Part shown: positions 35,472 through 45,391 of the stretch, piece after piece
Numbering within the stretch: the first letter of the stretch is position 1
How the letters are laid out: each line of letters starts with the position of its first letter
Assembly: GCF_003967195.1 (NCBI RefSeq)
Contig: NZ_AP018725.1
Location: 2,600,001-2,664,000 of the forward strand
Length of the DNA: 64,000 nt
Direction: 5' to 3'
DNA from: Sulfuriflexus mobilis
GTDB taxonomy: Bacteria; Pseudomonadota; Gammaproteobacteria; AKS1
Program-made: the position numbers and the translations under genes
The notes under the pieces: generated by a model
The model's database searches: none
What the model was told of the DNA's origin: nothing
The model's input: the letters and a program-made list of their open reading frames with translations, nothing else

Positions 35472-36665
35472 CTAGCCATACTTGCCATCAACCCGTCCCT
35501 TCACCAGCATCGGTGCATAGACCAGCACGAAGCCGGTAAAGGCCGCCATCCATAACAACTGCGAAAGCATGATCCACATGGCATAACTGCCCGATGTCAG
35601 GATCGGCATGACTACACGAATAAAGGCACCACTGAACAACAACAGGAACAACACCGGCATCACCCGCGGCGGGGTAAACACATCACGCCCGGTATGGCCG
35701 AGTGTGATACGTGCCATCATGCCGAGTGTGATCATGCCAACGCCACCATAGGCAAAGGCATGGATGGCCAGCATTGGGTTGACCGTACTCCAGTAGGAGA
35801 GGGCCTTGAGGGCAAAACCAGCAACCAGCCAGGCATAGCCGAGATACAAACTCCAGAGCAGGGGCTTACTCCAAATACCGTTGCTGTACCAGCCGACCAG
35901 GCGCCAGGCATGCAGGACGGCTAATGCCGCGGCGGTGATGGCGGCAAGCATCGGTGAGACAACAAACACCTCGACAATGATGAATGCCAGCATCAGTGCC
36001 AAGCTGGTCAGATCCAGCCAGCGGTGGTTGACCAGGCTCACTGGTTGATCGACGCCCTTTTCGATAAAGAACGGGATCACGCGCCGGCCCATGAGCATAA
36101 TGAGCGAGACAATAAGATACAGGGCCGTGTACAGGCCGAGCCGAATGCCGTCATCCAGTTCGTTAACTGCCCCAAGGTAAAACAATATATTACCGACCAG
36201 TAACAATAACACCTTGCTCCAGATCGCCAGGTGCTGCCACTGCCGTACCTTGACTATCGGGTATAACAGGGCGAGGCAAAGCCCGGCATTAAACATAAGG
36301 TCGAACGCCGCCATGAACAGCAGCGACTGCGGCGTATTCATGAATGGCATCAGGCGCGCCAGCAGCCATAACACGGCCAGCAACAACAATGGCATACCGT
36401 GCAGGGTTTGCACGCCGGTCCAGTTACGTTCTGCCGTGAGCAGAAAGCCGGCGATCACGGCCACAACATAACCATAGAGCATTTCATGCGCATGCCAGCT
36501 CACCGGTGACAGGTTCAGGCTGGCCGGCAGGTGCCCCTGATAGGTCAGGATCCATAACCAGCCACCTATCGATACCACGGCGAGGATGCTGGCCAGGAGG
36601 AAAAAGGGGCGAAAGCCGAGGTGCTGAAAACCAATACGATAGTGCCGCGCCTCTTCTATCTGCAT
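35472..36665 (-). CDS. nnrS: NnrS family membrane protein
   Basis: 397 residues from ATG at 36665; the frame opens 28 codons upstream at 36749. About twelve membrane helices. The start HYRIGFQHLGFRPFFLLAS and the motifs SWHAHEMLYGYVVAVIAGFLLTA, MLAIHAFAYGGVGMITLGMMARITLGHTGR are hallmarks of NnrS, a haem/copper membrane protein tied to nitric-oxide tolerance in denitrifiers. Divergent from a LysR regulator with 203 bp between starts. Confidence 0.93.
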   Translation of the reverse strand: MQIEEARHYRIGFQHLGFRPFFLLASILAVVSIGGWLWILTYQGHLPASLNLSPVSWHAHEMLYGYVVAVIAGFLLTAERNWTGVQTLHGMPLLLLAVLWLLARLMPFMNTPQSLLFMAAFDLMFNAGLCLALLYPIVKVRQWQHLAIWSKVLLLLVGNILFYLGAVNELDDGIRLGLYTALYLIVSLIMLMGRRVIPFFIEKGVDQPVSLVNHRWLDLTSLALMLAFIIVEVFVVSPMLAAITAAALAVLHAWRLVGWYSNGIWSKPLLWSLYLGYAWLVAGFALKALSYWSTVNPMLAIHAFAYGGVGMITLGMMARITLGHTGRDVFTPPRVMPVLFLLLFSGAFIRVVMPILTSGSYAMWIMLSQLLWMAAFTGFVLVYAPMLVKGRVDGKYG

Positions 36666-36868
36666 GTCTAGTACACTCCAGTCGAATTCTGTCACCACTT
36701 TATCAGCTTGTGGATTTTTCTGCCCGTACCGGTCGTCAGCGCGAATCACTGGTCACGGGTGCATGGCCGCGAACGGCACACCTTTCACGCCGACATTTTT
36801 CATTCGCCTGCCAAGGTGATTTTCGACCCGGGATCCCCCATAATAATATTCCTAACAGGAATATAACT

Positions 36869-37753
36869 ATGCTTCCGGATACAAACGGCTGGGCGGCCCT
36901 GCGTGCCGTGGTTGAACTCGGCGGGGTCAGCGAGGCGGCCAAGGCCCTGCATGTCGGCCAACCCGCGATCACCAAGCGCCTGCGGACCCTGGAAAAGGTC
37001 TATGGCATCCCCCTGACCGAACGCCGTGGCGGGCGCCTGCAACTCACCGCCGCCGGGGAAAAGGTCTACCTGCTCGCGGTACAGGCCCTCGATCGGCAAC
37101 GGGCGCTGGCTGCGGAACTGCGTGTGCTCGCCAGCGGCCTGGAGAGTATGCGCCTGCAGGTCAACTTCGCCATTGGCGAGCATCTGTTACCGGACCTGCT
37201 GATACGCTTTGATGAGTTATACCCGAACTTTCGCGTCGAGAGCCGCATGGGTTATGGCCGCAAGATCCAGACCGAACTGGCCGCCGGCATTACCGACCTC
37301 GCCCTGCTCGAGCAGGCCCCGGACCACCCCGATGTGCTGGTGCAAAAATGGATGGACGATGAGTTGTGGTTGCTTTGCGGCCCCAGCCACCCCTTAACCG
37401 GTACGGACCTGTTACCCGTAGACGAACTGCGTGGCCTGAAATACGTCCTGCGTGAAAAACACTCTTCAATACGTGATGGCATGGACGAGGCCCTGCAACG
37501 TATCGGTATCGGACAGTTACAGGTCGCCATGGAAGTCGGTTCCAACGAGGCCATCACCGAGATACTCACCCGTGGCAAATATGTCAGCTTCCTGCCACGC
37601 TTTGCCGTGGAGGAGGCGGTCCGTAACGGCGAGCTGTTCCATATCAAGGTCAATGGTTTTCGCATCATCCGTACCCTGTGGATTGCCCGTCACCGTAGTA
37701 AACTCGATCACCCTGTGGCCGAGGCCTTTGTCGGTATGTTGCTGAAAAAATGA
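36869..37753 (+). CDS. LysR-family transcriptional regulator
   Basis: 294 residues from ATG at 36869 with an AGGA ribosome binding site; the frame is open much further upstream, but that sequence lies opposite nnrS. N-terminal HTH: GGVSEAAKALHVGQPAITKRLRTLEK. The rest is a substrate-binding-like effector domain (about 90-290, LQVNFAIGEHLLPDLLIRFDELYP). The divergent layout suggests control of nnrS (inference). The effector is unknown. Confidence 0.93.
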   Translation: MLPDTNGWAALRAVVELGGVSEAAKALHVGQPAITKRLRTLEKVYGIPLTERRGGRLQLTAAGEKVYLLAVQALDRQRALAAELRVLASGLESMRLQVNFAIGEHLLPDLLIRFDELYPNFRVESRMGYGRKIQTELAAGITDLALLEQAPDHPDVLVQKWMDDELWLLCGPSHPLTGTDLLPVDELRGLKYVLREKHSSIRDGMDEALQRIGIGQLQVAMEVGSNEAITEILTRGKYVSFLPRFAVEEAVRNGELFHIKVNGFRIIRTLWIARHRSKLDHPVAEAFVGMLLKK

Positions 37754-37783
37754 CCCACCCGCCTGACCAGGCCATGCTGCATA

Positions 37784-37814
37784 AAAAAGACCGCAACGTT
37801 GCGGCCTTTTTTAT
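37784..37814. terminator. Bidirectional terminator
   Basis: CCGCAACGTTGCGG stem (37791-37804) flanked by A-run on the left and T-run on the right, 31-38 bp from the stops of the convergent LysR and chemotaxis-receptor genes. Confidence 0.9.
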
Positions 37815-37838
37815 TTCTATTCTGAAAGCAACTACGTC

Positions 37839-39755
37839 TTATATCCTGAAGCGGGCAACGATTGCCTGCAACTTGCCTGCCTGAAGATCGAGTTCAGTAC
37901 CGGTTGCCGATGTCTGCTGCGAACCGTTGGAAATAATCGTCGCCATATCACTAATATTGACGATATTGCGATTAATCTCCTCGGCCACCGCAGACTGCTC
38001 CTCTGCAGCACTGGCAATCTGCGTATTCATATCATTGATCGATGAGATGGCCTGGGTAATCGTCGTCAGGGACTCACCCGCATGGCTGGCATGACCCACG
38101 CTCACCTCGGCCTGTTCACGACCATGTTGCATCACTGTCACGGCGTTACGTGAACCCTTTTGCAGGCTCTCAATCATTTCCTGGATTTCTTCGGTCGAGG
38201 CCTGGGTTCGACTGGCCAGGGTCCGTACCTCATCGGCGACCACGGCAAAACCACGCCCCTGTTCACCGGCACGCGCCGCTTCAATCGCCGCATTCAGTGC
38301 CAGCAGGTTGGTTTGTTCGGCAATACCGCGGATCACATCCAGTACCGTACCGATGCGCTCACTATCGCTCTCCACGGTATTGATCACCTCGGCGGCATTG
38401 TCGACCTCACTGGCCAGTGTGCGGATGGCGCTGATGTTCTGCTCGACTACGTTCTGGCCATCCATGGACTGTTCGTTGGCTGTCGCGGCAGAGCCGGCGG
38501 CATCCGAGGCGCTGCGTGCGACTTCCTGCACGGTCGCAGTCATTTCGTTCATGGCGGTCGCCACCTGCTCGATCTCGGCCTTTTGTTGCTGGATACTGCT
38601 GTCCAGTTCAACCGTGACCGCATTCATCTCGCCCGCAGCGGTGCTCAGATAGGCCGTGGAGTCGGCCACATCACTCACCAGCGCATGCACCTTTTCGGCA
38701 AACAGATTAAAACCGTGACAGAGTGCGGCCACTTCGTCCTTGCCATCAACCGCCAGACGTTTCGTCAAGTCGCCATCACCCTCGGCGATTTCCTGCATGG
38801 CGGTGGCGGCATGTTTGATGGGGCTGACAATCCCCCTGGCGATCAGACCTGAGATCAGCAGGCCGATCACGACCGCCACTACACCCAGGACCAGATTGAG
38901 GAGGGTGGCATTGTTCTGCTTCGTCGCATAGGTGCTCCTGTCCATGACGATTTCCAGTACGCCAATGGCATGACCACTAAAGTCCTCGATGGCCCTGGCA
39001 TACGTTGCGACGCTCAATTCCTCGATATGACCATGGGCGAAAATATGATGACCCTTGAGGGCATCTTTCAGGTGGGCCTGAATTAATGTGGTCTTGTTCG
39101 CCAGGGTACTGGCAAAGGGTTCGAGGCCCTCACCTTTGATCACATGCAGGGCCACATCCACACCATAACGCTTTTTAAAACTGTCAAAGAAGGGCTGGCC
39201 GAAAGACATGCCAAACTCGACGGAACCGATATGCTGACCCTCGTGTTTCACCGGCACAATGCCTCGCAGGCCGAGACCGGCCACACCCTTTTCAATACCG
39301 CCCACCGCTTCGACTTTTTGATTGGTTTCCACCACGGTCTTTCTGAATGATGACAGGTCATCGCCGAACTTTTGCGGCTTGTGCACGCGCAGATAGGAGA
39401 TTGCCGGCGGCTCATGGAACTGGAACTGGCGGGCACCATAGTCTTTTTTCAATGTGGCAAACCCCGGCACAAACATGGACGCCAGGGCCTCACGGTCTTT
39501 GTCGGCAAAGGCCTTTTGCACCTGTGGGATCCCCGCAACCACGGCACTCATGGCACGTGCCACGCGAGTTTCTGCACCAATCGAATTCTGGATGTTTTCA
39601 AAAATACTCTGGAGTTCGCGCTGCTCAGCCTCACTAATTATGTCGTTCATACTCTGCTGGACGACAGTCACAATCACCGCGACTGCGAGAACCAGCACGC
39701 CGGCGCTGCCCACGGCGATGCGGGTACCAATGGAAAAGTTCTGTAGAGTCTTCAT
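37839..39755 (-). CDS. Methyl-accepting chemotaxis protein with Cache-type sensor
   Basis: 638 residues. Membrane helix at about 12-30; periplasmic Cache-type sensor (about 31-275) with [20 protein letters not shown], typical of the dCache_3 group; second helix (about 283-305); HAMP ([20 protein letters not shown]). The long cytoplasmic coiled coil carries the tip motif [16 protein letters not shown]. No cheR/cheB-binding pentapeptide is visible at the C-terminus (FRI). No che genes are adjacent. Confidence 0.95.
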   Translation of the reverse strand: MKTLQNFSIGTRIAVGSAGVLVLAVAVIVTVVQQSMNDIISEAEQRELQSIFENIQNSIGAETRVARAMSAVVAGIPQVQKAFADKDREALASMFVPGFATLKKDYGARQFQFHEPPAISYLRVHKPQKFGDDLSSFRKTVVETNQKVEAVGGIEKGVAGLGLRGIVPVKHEGQHIGSVEFGMSFGQPFFDSFKKRYGVDVALHVIKGEGLEPFASTLANKTTLIQAHLKDALKGHHIFAHGHIEELSVATYARAIEDFSGHAIGVLEIVMDRSTYATKQNNATLLNLVLGVVAVVIGLLISGLIARGIVSPIKHAATAMQEIAEGDGDLTKRLAVDGKDEVAALCHGFNLFAEKVHALVSDVADSTAYLSTAAGEMNAVTVELDSSIQQQKAEIEQVATAMNEMTATVQEVARSASDAAGSAATANEQSMDGQNVVEQNISAIRTLASEVDNAAEVINTVESDSERIGTVLDVIRGIAEQTNLLALNAAIEAARAGEQGRGFAVVADEVRTLASRTQASTEEIQEMIESLQKGSRNAVTVMQHGREQAEVSVGHASHAGESLTTITQAISSINDMNTQIASAAEEQSAVAEEINRNIVNISDMATIISNGSQQTSATGTELDLQAGKLQAIVARFRI

Positions 39756-39885
39756 AGCCGGTGCCTCGTGTCCTCATAGATAAAAAGCTGCTGATGGACA
39801 GGCTATCGACCTGGTGGCAGATATATTTAACACAAAAATAGTGCCGTATTTTCCGCGCAAGTGGGACAGGGACCAGGACGGTCTT

Positions 39886-40485
39886 TCAGGAACGGTCGAT
39901 CTCGGCGAGGATGGCACTCAGGCGTTCGAGGCGTTCAAGCGGGTCATCGAGTTGCAGGAAATACTGCTTTTGTACCAGGGAAATTGGCAGTAGTTCGGCC
40001 AGGCGGTAACTGACCCAGCCAGCCTGATCGTAATATTTCGGCAAGGTGGTATACGGGTGCCCCAACTCCTGCAACATATCCCTGACCATATTCGCCAGCA
40101 TTTCAAAACGCGAGGGAAGTTCAACCACGGGCTCATTTTCAAAAAGCTCCACCCGCGCGGTGGTGAGTTGGTTCTTGCCCACTTCATGGTCGAGAATCCG
40201 GAAACGTTGCTGGCCACGCACGGTAACACCGAGCAGGCCATCCGGTAACTGTTGCCAGTAACTAATGGTGGCGAGTGTACCCTGTTCAAAACTCTCCGCG
40301 GCCTTGCCGGTCTCCTTGCCTTCACTAATCAGGCAGACACCGAAACCACTGTCGGTCTTCAGACAGTCACCCACCATATCAAGATAACGCGGTTCAAAGA
40401 CGCGCAGCGGCAGGGCACCACCCGGGAATAACACCGTGTGCAAGGGGAAGAGCGGGATCTCCAATGTTTGTCCGGTTGCTGTCAT
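39886..40485 (-). CDS. LON-substrate-binding-domain protein (no protease)
   Basis: 199 residues. The Lon N-terminal fold is shown by IPLFPLHTVLFPGGALPLRVFEPRY, followed by GFGVCLI and the RFRILD strand. There is no AAA or protease domain. Such stand-alone proteins are common in proteobacteria, with unclear function. It is the last gene of the run TM protein / mpl / ubiX / LON on the minus strand, 24 bp after ubiX. Confidence 0.88.
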   Translation of the reverse strand: MTATGQTLEIPLFPLHTVLFPGGALPLRVFEPRYLDMVGDCLKTDSGFGVCLISEGKETGKAAESFEQGTLATISYWQQLPDGLLGVTVRGQQRFRILDHEVGKNQLTTARVELFENEPVVELPSRFEMLANMVRDMLQELGHPYTTLPKYYDQAGWVSYRLAELLPISLVQKQYFLQLDDPLERLERLSAILAEIDRS

Positions 40486-40509
40486 CGGTGTCTCCCTGTC
40501 ACGTCTGGC

Positions 40510-41139
40510 TCAAGGCGCATTATCTGAACCCCAGCTGGGCAAGAGGTCATGACCGATACCCAGCTGGTCGAGGATGCGTGCGACGATAAAATCGACCATG
40601 TCATCGATCGTCTGCGGCCCCTGGTAAAAACCCGGGTTGGCCGGCAACATGACCACACCCAAACGGGCCAATTTAAGCATATTCTCCAAGTGAATGGCCG
40701 ACAAGGGGGTCTCGCGCACGACCATGATCAGGGGCAGGCCTTCCTTAATGGCAACATCGGCAGCCCGTTCAATCAGGTTATTGCTCGAGCCACAGGCCAC
40801 TGCCGACAGCGTACCAGTTGTACAGGGACAGATCACAGTGGCATCGGCCGCGCCGCTGCCACTGGCGACCGGTGCCGTCCATTGATCCTTAGCGAAGACC
40901 TGCAACTGCCCTGCCGCCGCGCCATAACGTGCAGTAAAATAGGCCTGCATCTCGGTGGGGCGACCCGGCACATCAAGCACGGTCTCCATCGATAACACCA
41001 CCTGTCCCGGTGGTGAGACCATCAGATACACCTGTGCACCGGCGGCAATCAGGCACTCGAGCAGGCGCAGGCCATAGGGGGCACCCGAAGCACCGGTCAT
41101 GGCCAGGGCAATGGTCTTGTCGCTCGGTTCGATGTTCAT
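40510..41139 (-). CDS. ubiX: Flavin prenyltransferase UbiX
   Basis: 209 residues. Makes prenylated FMN, the cofactor of UbiD in ubiquinone synthesis. Signatures are ALAMTGASGAPYGLRLLE (FMN-binding), VICPCTTGTLSAVACGSSNNLIERAADV and PLIMVVRETPLSAIHLENMLKL. It begins 2 bp after the mpl stop codon, so the two are co-transcribed; mpl-ubiX pairing is frequent in gammaproteobacteria. Confidence 0.96.
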   Translation of the reverse strand: MNIEPSDKTIALAMTGASGAPYGLRLLECLIAAGAQVYLMVSPPGQVVLSMETVLDVPGRPTEMQAYFTARYGAAAGQLQVFAKDQWTAPVASGSGAADATVICPCTTGTLSAVACGSSNNLIERAADVAIKEGLPLIMVVRETPLSAIHLENMLKLARLGVVMLPANPGFYQGPQTIDDMVDFIVARILDQLGIGHDLLPSWGSDNAP

Positions 41140-41141
41140 GG

Positions 41142-42500
41142 CTAAACCTTATTCAATGCGGCGAGCAGTTTTTCGTGGATGCCGCCAAAACCACCATTGC
41201 TCATTACCAGGATAACATCACCGGGCCGGGCCTCAGCGACCACGGCCGCTACCGTTTGCTCGATGTCCTGCCGATGCGCGGCCTTGCCAGGCAGGGCATC
41301 GATCACCACCGCGGGTGACCACGCCAGGTCAGCCGGGGTATAGAGAAAAACCTTGTCGGCCACCTGCAACGAAGCGGCCAGACTGTCACGGTGCACCCCC
41401 ATACGCATGCTATTGGAACGGGGTTCGAGCACGGCCAGCAGACGTCCCGCCCCGTTCATTGCCGCACGCGCACCTTGCAGGGTGCTGGCGATCGCCGTTG
41501 GGTGGTGGGCAAAATCATCATAGACCTTCACACCGGCGACTTCACCTCGTAATTCCATGCGTCGCTTCACACCCTGAAAGCGCCCGAGCGCAGCAATGCC
41601 TTCGGCCACGGGGACACCGGCGTGCCGGGCCGCCGCGAGTGCGGCCAGTGCATTACTGACATTGTGCTCGCCAGTCTGCGTCCAGTCGAGGCGAGCGACG
41701 TGACGGCCTTCACAAATCACATTAAAGGCATGCCCGTCAGCGACCCTATCAGTAGCCTGCCAGCACCCGCCCTCGCCGATGCGTTCAACGGGTGTCCAGC
41801 AACCCATCGCCAACACCTCGTCAATGGCGGAGTCATCTGTCGGCGTAATAATCAGGCCATTACCCGGCACGGTGCGTACGAGGTGATGAAACTGCCGCTG
41901 GATCGCCGCCAGGTCATCGAAGATGTCGGCATGGTCAAATTCGAGATTGTTGAGGATCACGGTACGTGGTCGATAATGCACAAACTTGGAGCGCTTATCG
42001 AAAAAGGCCGTGTCGTATTCATCCGCCTCGACAACAAAAAACGGCGCCTTACCGAGGCGCGCCGAAATGCCGAAGCCCTGCGCCACGCCACCAATGAGAA
42101 AACCCGGGCTGAGACCACAGTCATCGAGAATATGCGCGAGCATACTCGCCGTGGTGGTCTTGCCATGCGTACCGGCCACAGCCAGTACCCAGCGATTCGG
42201 CAGCACGTGCTCGGCGAGAAACTGCGGCCCCGAGGTATAGGCCAGACCACGGTCGAGCATGTATTCCACGGCAGGGTTGCCACGCGACATGGCGTTACCG
42301 ACCACAACCCAATCGGGTGCGGGATCCAGGGGTGCCGGGTCATAACCTTCGTGCAGAACAATGCCGGCCGCCTCAAGCTGGGTGCTCATGGGCGGATACA
42401 CGCCGGCATCTGAACCAGTGACCTCGTAGCCCATCGCCCTGGCGAGCAGGGCTAAGCCGCCCATGAAGGTGCCACAGATACCGAGAATATGAATATGCAT
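41142..42500 (-). CDS. mpl: UDP-MurNAc:L-Ala-gamma-D-Glu-meso-DAP ligase
   Basis: 452 residues. Mur-ligase fold: N-terminal HILGICGTFMGGLALLARAMG, ATP loop AVAGTHGKTTTAS, VVEADEYDTAFFDKRSKF, and DDFAHHPTAI. It attaches recycled murein tripeptide to UDP-MurNAc, which connects functionally to anmK and the M14/M23 peptidases at 3-12 kb. ATGA overlap with the upstream membrane-protein gene. Confidence 0.96.
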   Translation of the reverse strand: MHIHILGICGTFMGGLALLARAMGYEVTGSDAGVYPPMSTQLEAAGIVLHEGYDPAPLDPAPDWVVVGNAMSRGNPAVEYMLDRGLAYTSGPQFLAEHVLPNRWVLAVAGTHGKTTTASMLAHILDDCGLSPGFLIGGVAQGFGISARLGKAPFFVVEADEYDTAFFDKRSKFVHYRPRTVILNNLEFDHADIFDDLAAIQRQFHHLVRTVPGNGLIITPTDDSAIDEVLAMGCWTPVERIGEGGCWQATDRVADGHAFNVICEGRHVARLDWTQTGEHNVSNALAALAAARHAGVPVAEGIAALGRFQGVKRRMELRGEVAGVKVYDDFAHHPTAIASTLQGARAAMNGAGRLLAVLEPRSNSMRMGVHRDSLAASLQVADKVFLYTPADLAWSPAVVIDALPGKAAHRQDIEQTVAAVVAEARPGDVILVMSNGGFGGIHEKLLAALNKV

Positions 42501-43015
42501 CAGCCGCCCCTCGCAAATATCCAGTCACTGACCTGCCAGAACAGCAGGATATACGCAATCGCGACGACAAAGGCATAGGCAAAGTGAATATTAAAACCGT
42601 GGCGGAGGATGTGGGCAAAGACCGTCACGTTCCAGAACACGAGCCCCCACCACACCAGTGCCGCAGCCGGGGCCGTGTCGTTGGCCGCATTCGCGGCAAC
42701 CAGTTGGTAAATCACCGGCATCATCAACATACCGAAGATGACTCCGGTGCCCATCAGGGCAATGAAAATTTGTACAAAGCGTGCGTTAAGACCACGCCAC
42801 TGCAGACCGGCATACAGCAGGGCGCTGAGCAAGAGGATATCGAGGATGACCTCCACCAGGGCGCGGTCAAAACCGCTGACCGGGAAGCTGACCAGGGTCG
42901 CGACGAGGATATTCATGGCCAGCACGATACGCAACAGCAGGGGCGAGGCAGGCAGGTCCTGCGGCCCGGCGCGCAACATACATATATCGAAAAAACGGAA
43001 AATCAGTGCATGCAT
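42500..43015 (-). CDS. Uncharacterised membrane protein upstream of mpl
   Basis: 171 residues with about five membrane helices and no recognisable family motif. The start is uncertain: ATG at 43015 or the internal ATG at 42979 (MLRAGPQDLPASP), neither with a good ribosome binding site. The stop overlaps the mpl start (ATGA), so translation of mpl is probably coupled to it. It is divergent from rnd. The position suggests an envelope role only by association. Confidence 0.75.
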   Translation of the reverse strand: MHALIFRFFDICMLRAGPQDLPASPLLLRIVLAMNILVATLVSFPVSGFDRALVEVILDILLLSALLYAGLQWRGLNARFVQIFIALMGTGVIFGMLMMPVIYQLVAANAANDTAPAAALVWWGLVFWNVTVFAHILRHGFNIHFAYAFVVAIAYILLFWQVSDWIFARGG

Positions 43016-43105
43016 AGCGCGCAGCTTAACCGCTTGCCACGCTCAAGGCCACTCTGTACAGGCGATGCATGGCATGCACGTCCCCTGGCTGCTATGCTGC
43101 GCGAC

Positions 43106-44203
43106 ATGAATGACGCCTTATATATAGACCATGACGCAGATCTACAGCACTTTTGCACACAACTGGCCGGTAGTCAGTGGCTAAGCCTGGATACCGAATT
43201 CGTCCGCGAAAAAACCTATTACCCGAAGCTCTGCCTGATCCAGATCAGCAATGGCGAACACCTCGCCTGTATCGACCCCCTGGCCATCAATGACCTTGCG
43301 CCACTGTTTGACCTGCTCTATGACCCGGCCATTACCAAGGTCTGGCATGCCTGTTCCCAGGATATGGAAATCTTCGCCCATCTGCGAGGCGATATCCCGG
43401 CACCGTTGTTTGATACACAATTAGCCGCCTCCCTGCTCGGTCATGGCAACCAAATCAGTTACGCCGCACTGGTTAAAGAACTTTGTGATATAGAACTGGA
43501 CAAGTCACACAGCCGCACCGACTGGTCACGCCGGCCCCTCAGTGCTGAACAACTCACCTATGCCGCTGATGACGTGCGCTATTTATGTACGCTGTATGAA
43601 ACCTTGCGCGATGAACTGGCCGCCAGTGGTCGCGGCGCCTGGCTGGATGAAGATTTTCATGCCATGACCGACAGCCGTCGTTACCTGGTTGATGCCAGCA
43701 CCATCTGGCAACAGGTCAAGGGACTGGAGGTACTGTACGACGTACAACTGGCCGTGCTGCAGGCCCTTGCCGAGTGGAGGGAAAAACGCGCACAAAAATC
43801 TGACAAACCAAGGCGCTGGATACTCAATGATGAACTGCTTATCGCCCTGGCGCAAAACAGCCCGCAGGATGCCGCGGGCCTGAGTGAGGCCGGTCTGTCT
43901 GACAAGGCCCGGGATCGGTTCGGCAGCGAGTTACTCGTTTTGATTCGCCAGGCACTGGCAACACCGAAGGAACAATGGCCCGTCATTATTCGCCGCGAGC
44001 GCCCCACCGCCGAGGAAAAAAAACTCGGCAACGACCTGATGAAGGTAGTGAAAAGGGTCGCACAGGAACACGCTATCGACCCGGCATTACTGGCCACGCG
44101 CAAGACCCTTAACGCACTGATGACAGGACAACGTGAACTGCCTGTGTTACAAGGCTGGCGGAAAAAAATCGTCGGCGATAAGTTGCTCGAGCTACTGGAA
44201 TAA
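43106..44203 (+). CDS. rnd: Ribonuclease D
   Basis: 365 residues from ATG at 43106 (or 43094, four codons earlier; neither has a strong ribosome binding site). 3'-5' exoribonuclease for tRNA and small stable RNA ends. DEDD-y residues: LSLDTEFVREKTYY (D, E), HACSQDMEIF (D), and YAADDVRYL (Y and D). An HRDC domain follows (about 205-285, EWREKRAQKSDKPRRWILND). Only 12 bp separate it from the convergent signalling gene. Confidence 0.95.
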   Translation: MNDALYIDHDADLQHFCTQLAGSQWLSLDTEFVREKTYYPKLCLIQISNGEHLACIDPLAINDLAPLFDLLYDPAITKVWHACSQDMEIFAHLRGDIPAPLFDTQLAASLLGHGNQISYAALVKELCDIELDKSHSRTDWSRRPLSAEQLTYAADDVRYLCTLYETLRDELAASGRGAWLDEDFHAMTDSRRYLVDASTIWQQVKGLEVLYDVQLAVLQALAEWREKRAQKSDKPRRWILNDELLIALAQNSPQDAAGLSEAGLSDKARDRFGSELLVLIRQALATPKEQWPVIIRRERPTAEEKKLGNDLMKVVKRVAQEHAIDPALLATRKTLNALMTGQRELPVLQGWRKKIVGDKLLELLE

Positions 44204-44215
44204 CCTGCCCGACCC

Positions 44216-45367
44216 TCAGTCCTGGCAACGCAGGATCACGATGGAGATATCATCGTGTGCCATACTTTCCCCGAGGTGCAGACTCATGGCATTGATCAGG
44301 GCTATCAGGCTGCCCTCATCACTCGCGCCCTCCAGGGCCACCACCACCCGTTCCTCACCAAAATTTTCACCCTCGCTGTTTTTGGCCTCTATCAGACCAT
44401 CCGAATAGAGCACCAACTGTTCCTTGCCACAATCTTTATAAACAACGGTTTCGACAAATAACTCATTGTAATCCGTTATGCCCAGGGCCACATGCCGAGA
44501 GGTGAAACGCTGGCTAACACGGTTTTGTTCATCGAGTAATAACATATCGGGGCAACCACCGTTCCAGACCTGCATGATCTTTTTTAACGGGTCAATCACG
44601 ACCAATGCCGCCGCCACAAAACGTTCCACCGGCATGAGTTCCTTGAGACGCCGATTCATTTCCATGACGAGTTCTGAGAGGGGCAGCCCCTTGGCAACCA
44701 TCGCATAAAATATCTGCGACAAGGGCATGAGCGGCAGTGCCGCAGTCAGGCCATGGCCGGTGGAATCGGCCTGTAACACGTACAAACGACCGTCACTGGA
44801 ACGTGATGCGGCAACAATATCGCCACTAAAACGGCTTGCTGGGAAAACCCAGTGCTGGAGCATTTCATCATTGAGTCGCTCCTGATTGATCATGCGCTCC
44901 ATCAGGGCATACGCAGTTTCCTGCTCGGCCTCCGCCTGCTTGTGATAAAGCTGCAATTCTGCTGTGGTCTGTGCGAGTTGTTGTTGCATCTCGACAATGC
45001 GCTGCATCGACATGATCTTGGCATCCAGCACATCGAGGTTCACTGGCTTGGTCAGGTAATCATCGCCACCGGCTATCAGACCCTTAACCTGTTCCTCACC
45101 CTTGGCCAGGGCGCTAAGAAAGATAATCGGTGTCCAGCGGCCATTGGCACGGGCCTTGATCTGCTGTGCGGCCTCGTAACCGTTCATGCCCGGCATCATG
45201 ACATCAAGCAAAATCATATCCGGTTGCTCACTCTCGTACAGGCCCACCGCCTCCTGTCCGTCACAGGCCTCCAGCACCTGATAGCCCTGCTTTTGCAGAT
45301 ATTTACTCACTAACAGTCGGTTGGCGGGTAGGTCGTCGACGACCAGAATTTTCAAACTATCACGCAT
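44216..45367 (-). CDS. Response regulator fused to PP2C/SpoIIE-type serine phosphatase
   Basis: 383 residues. Receiver at 1-125 with the acceptor aspartate in MILLDVMMPGMNG and the lysine in LTKPVN, a coiled-coil linker (about 128-175), then a PPM/SpoIIE phosphatase (about 185-380) with metal-site motifs QADSTGHGLTAALPL, LVLYSDGLIEA and MAHDDISIVIL. Phosphorylation would control dephosphorylation of a partner, usually an anti-sigma antagonist; none is encoded nearby. It lies 24 bp downstream of the large hybrid kinase, its likely kinase. Confidence 0.93.
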   Translation of the reverse strand: MRDSLKILVVDDLPANRLLVSKYLQKQGYQVLEACDGQEAVGLYESEQPDMILLDVMMPGMNGYEAAQQIKARANGRWTPIIFLSALAKGEEQVKGLIAGGDDYLTKPVNLDVLDAKIMSMQRIVEMQQQLAQTTAELQLYHKQAEAEQETAYALMERMINQERLNDEMLQHWVFPASRFSGDIVAASRSSDGRLYVLQADSTGHGLTAALPLMPLSQIFYAMVAKGLPLSELVMEMNRRLKELMPVERFVAAALVVIDPLKKIMQVWNGGCPDMLLLDEQNRVSQRFTSRHVALGITDYNELFVETVVYKDCGKEQLVLYSDGLIEAKNSEGENFGEERVVVALEGASDEGSLIALINAMSLHLGESMAHDDISIVILRCQD

Positions 45368-45391
45368 GCTTATCTCATCACCCTGCTTGCA

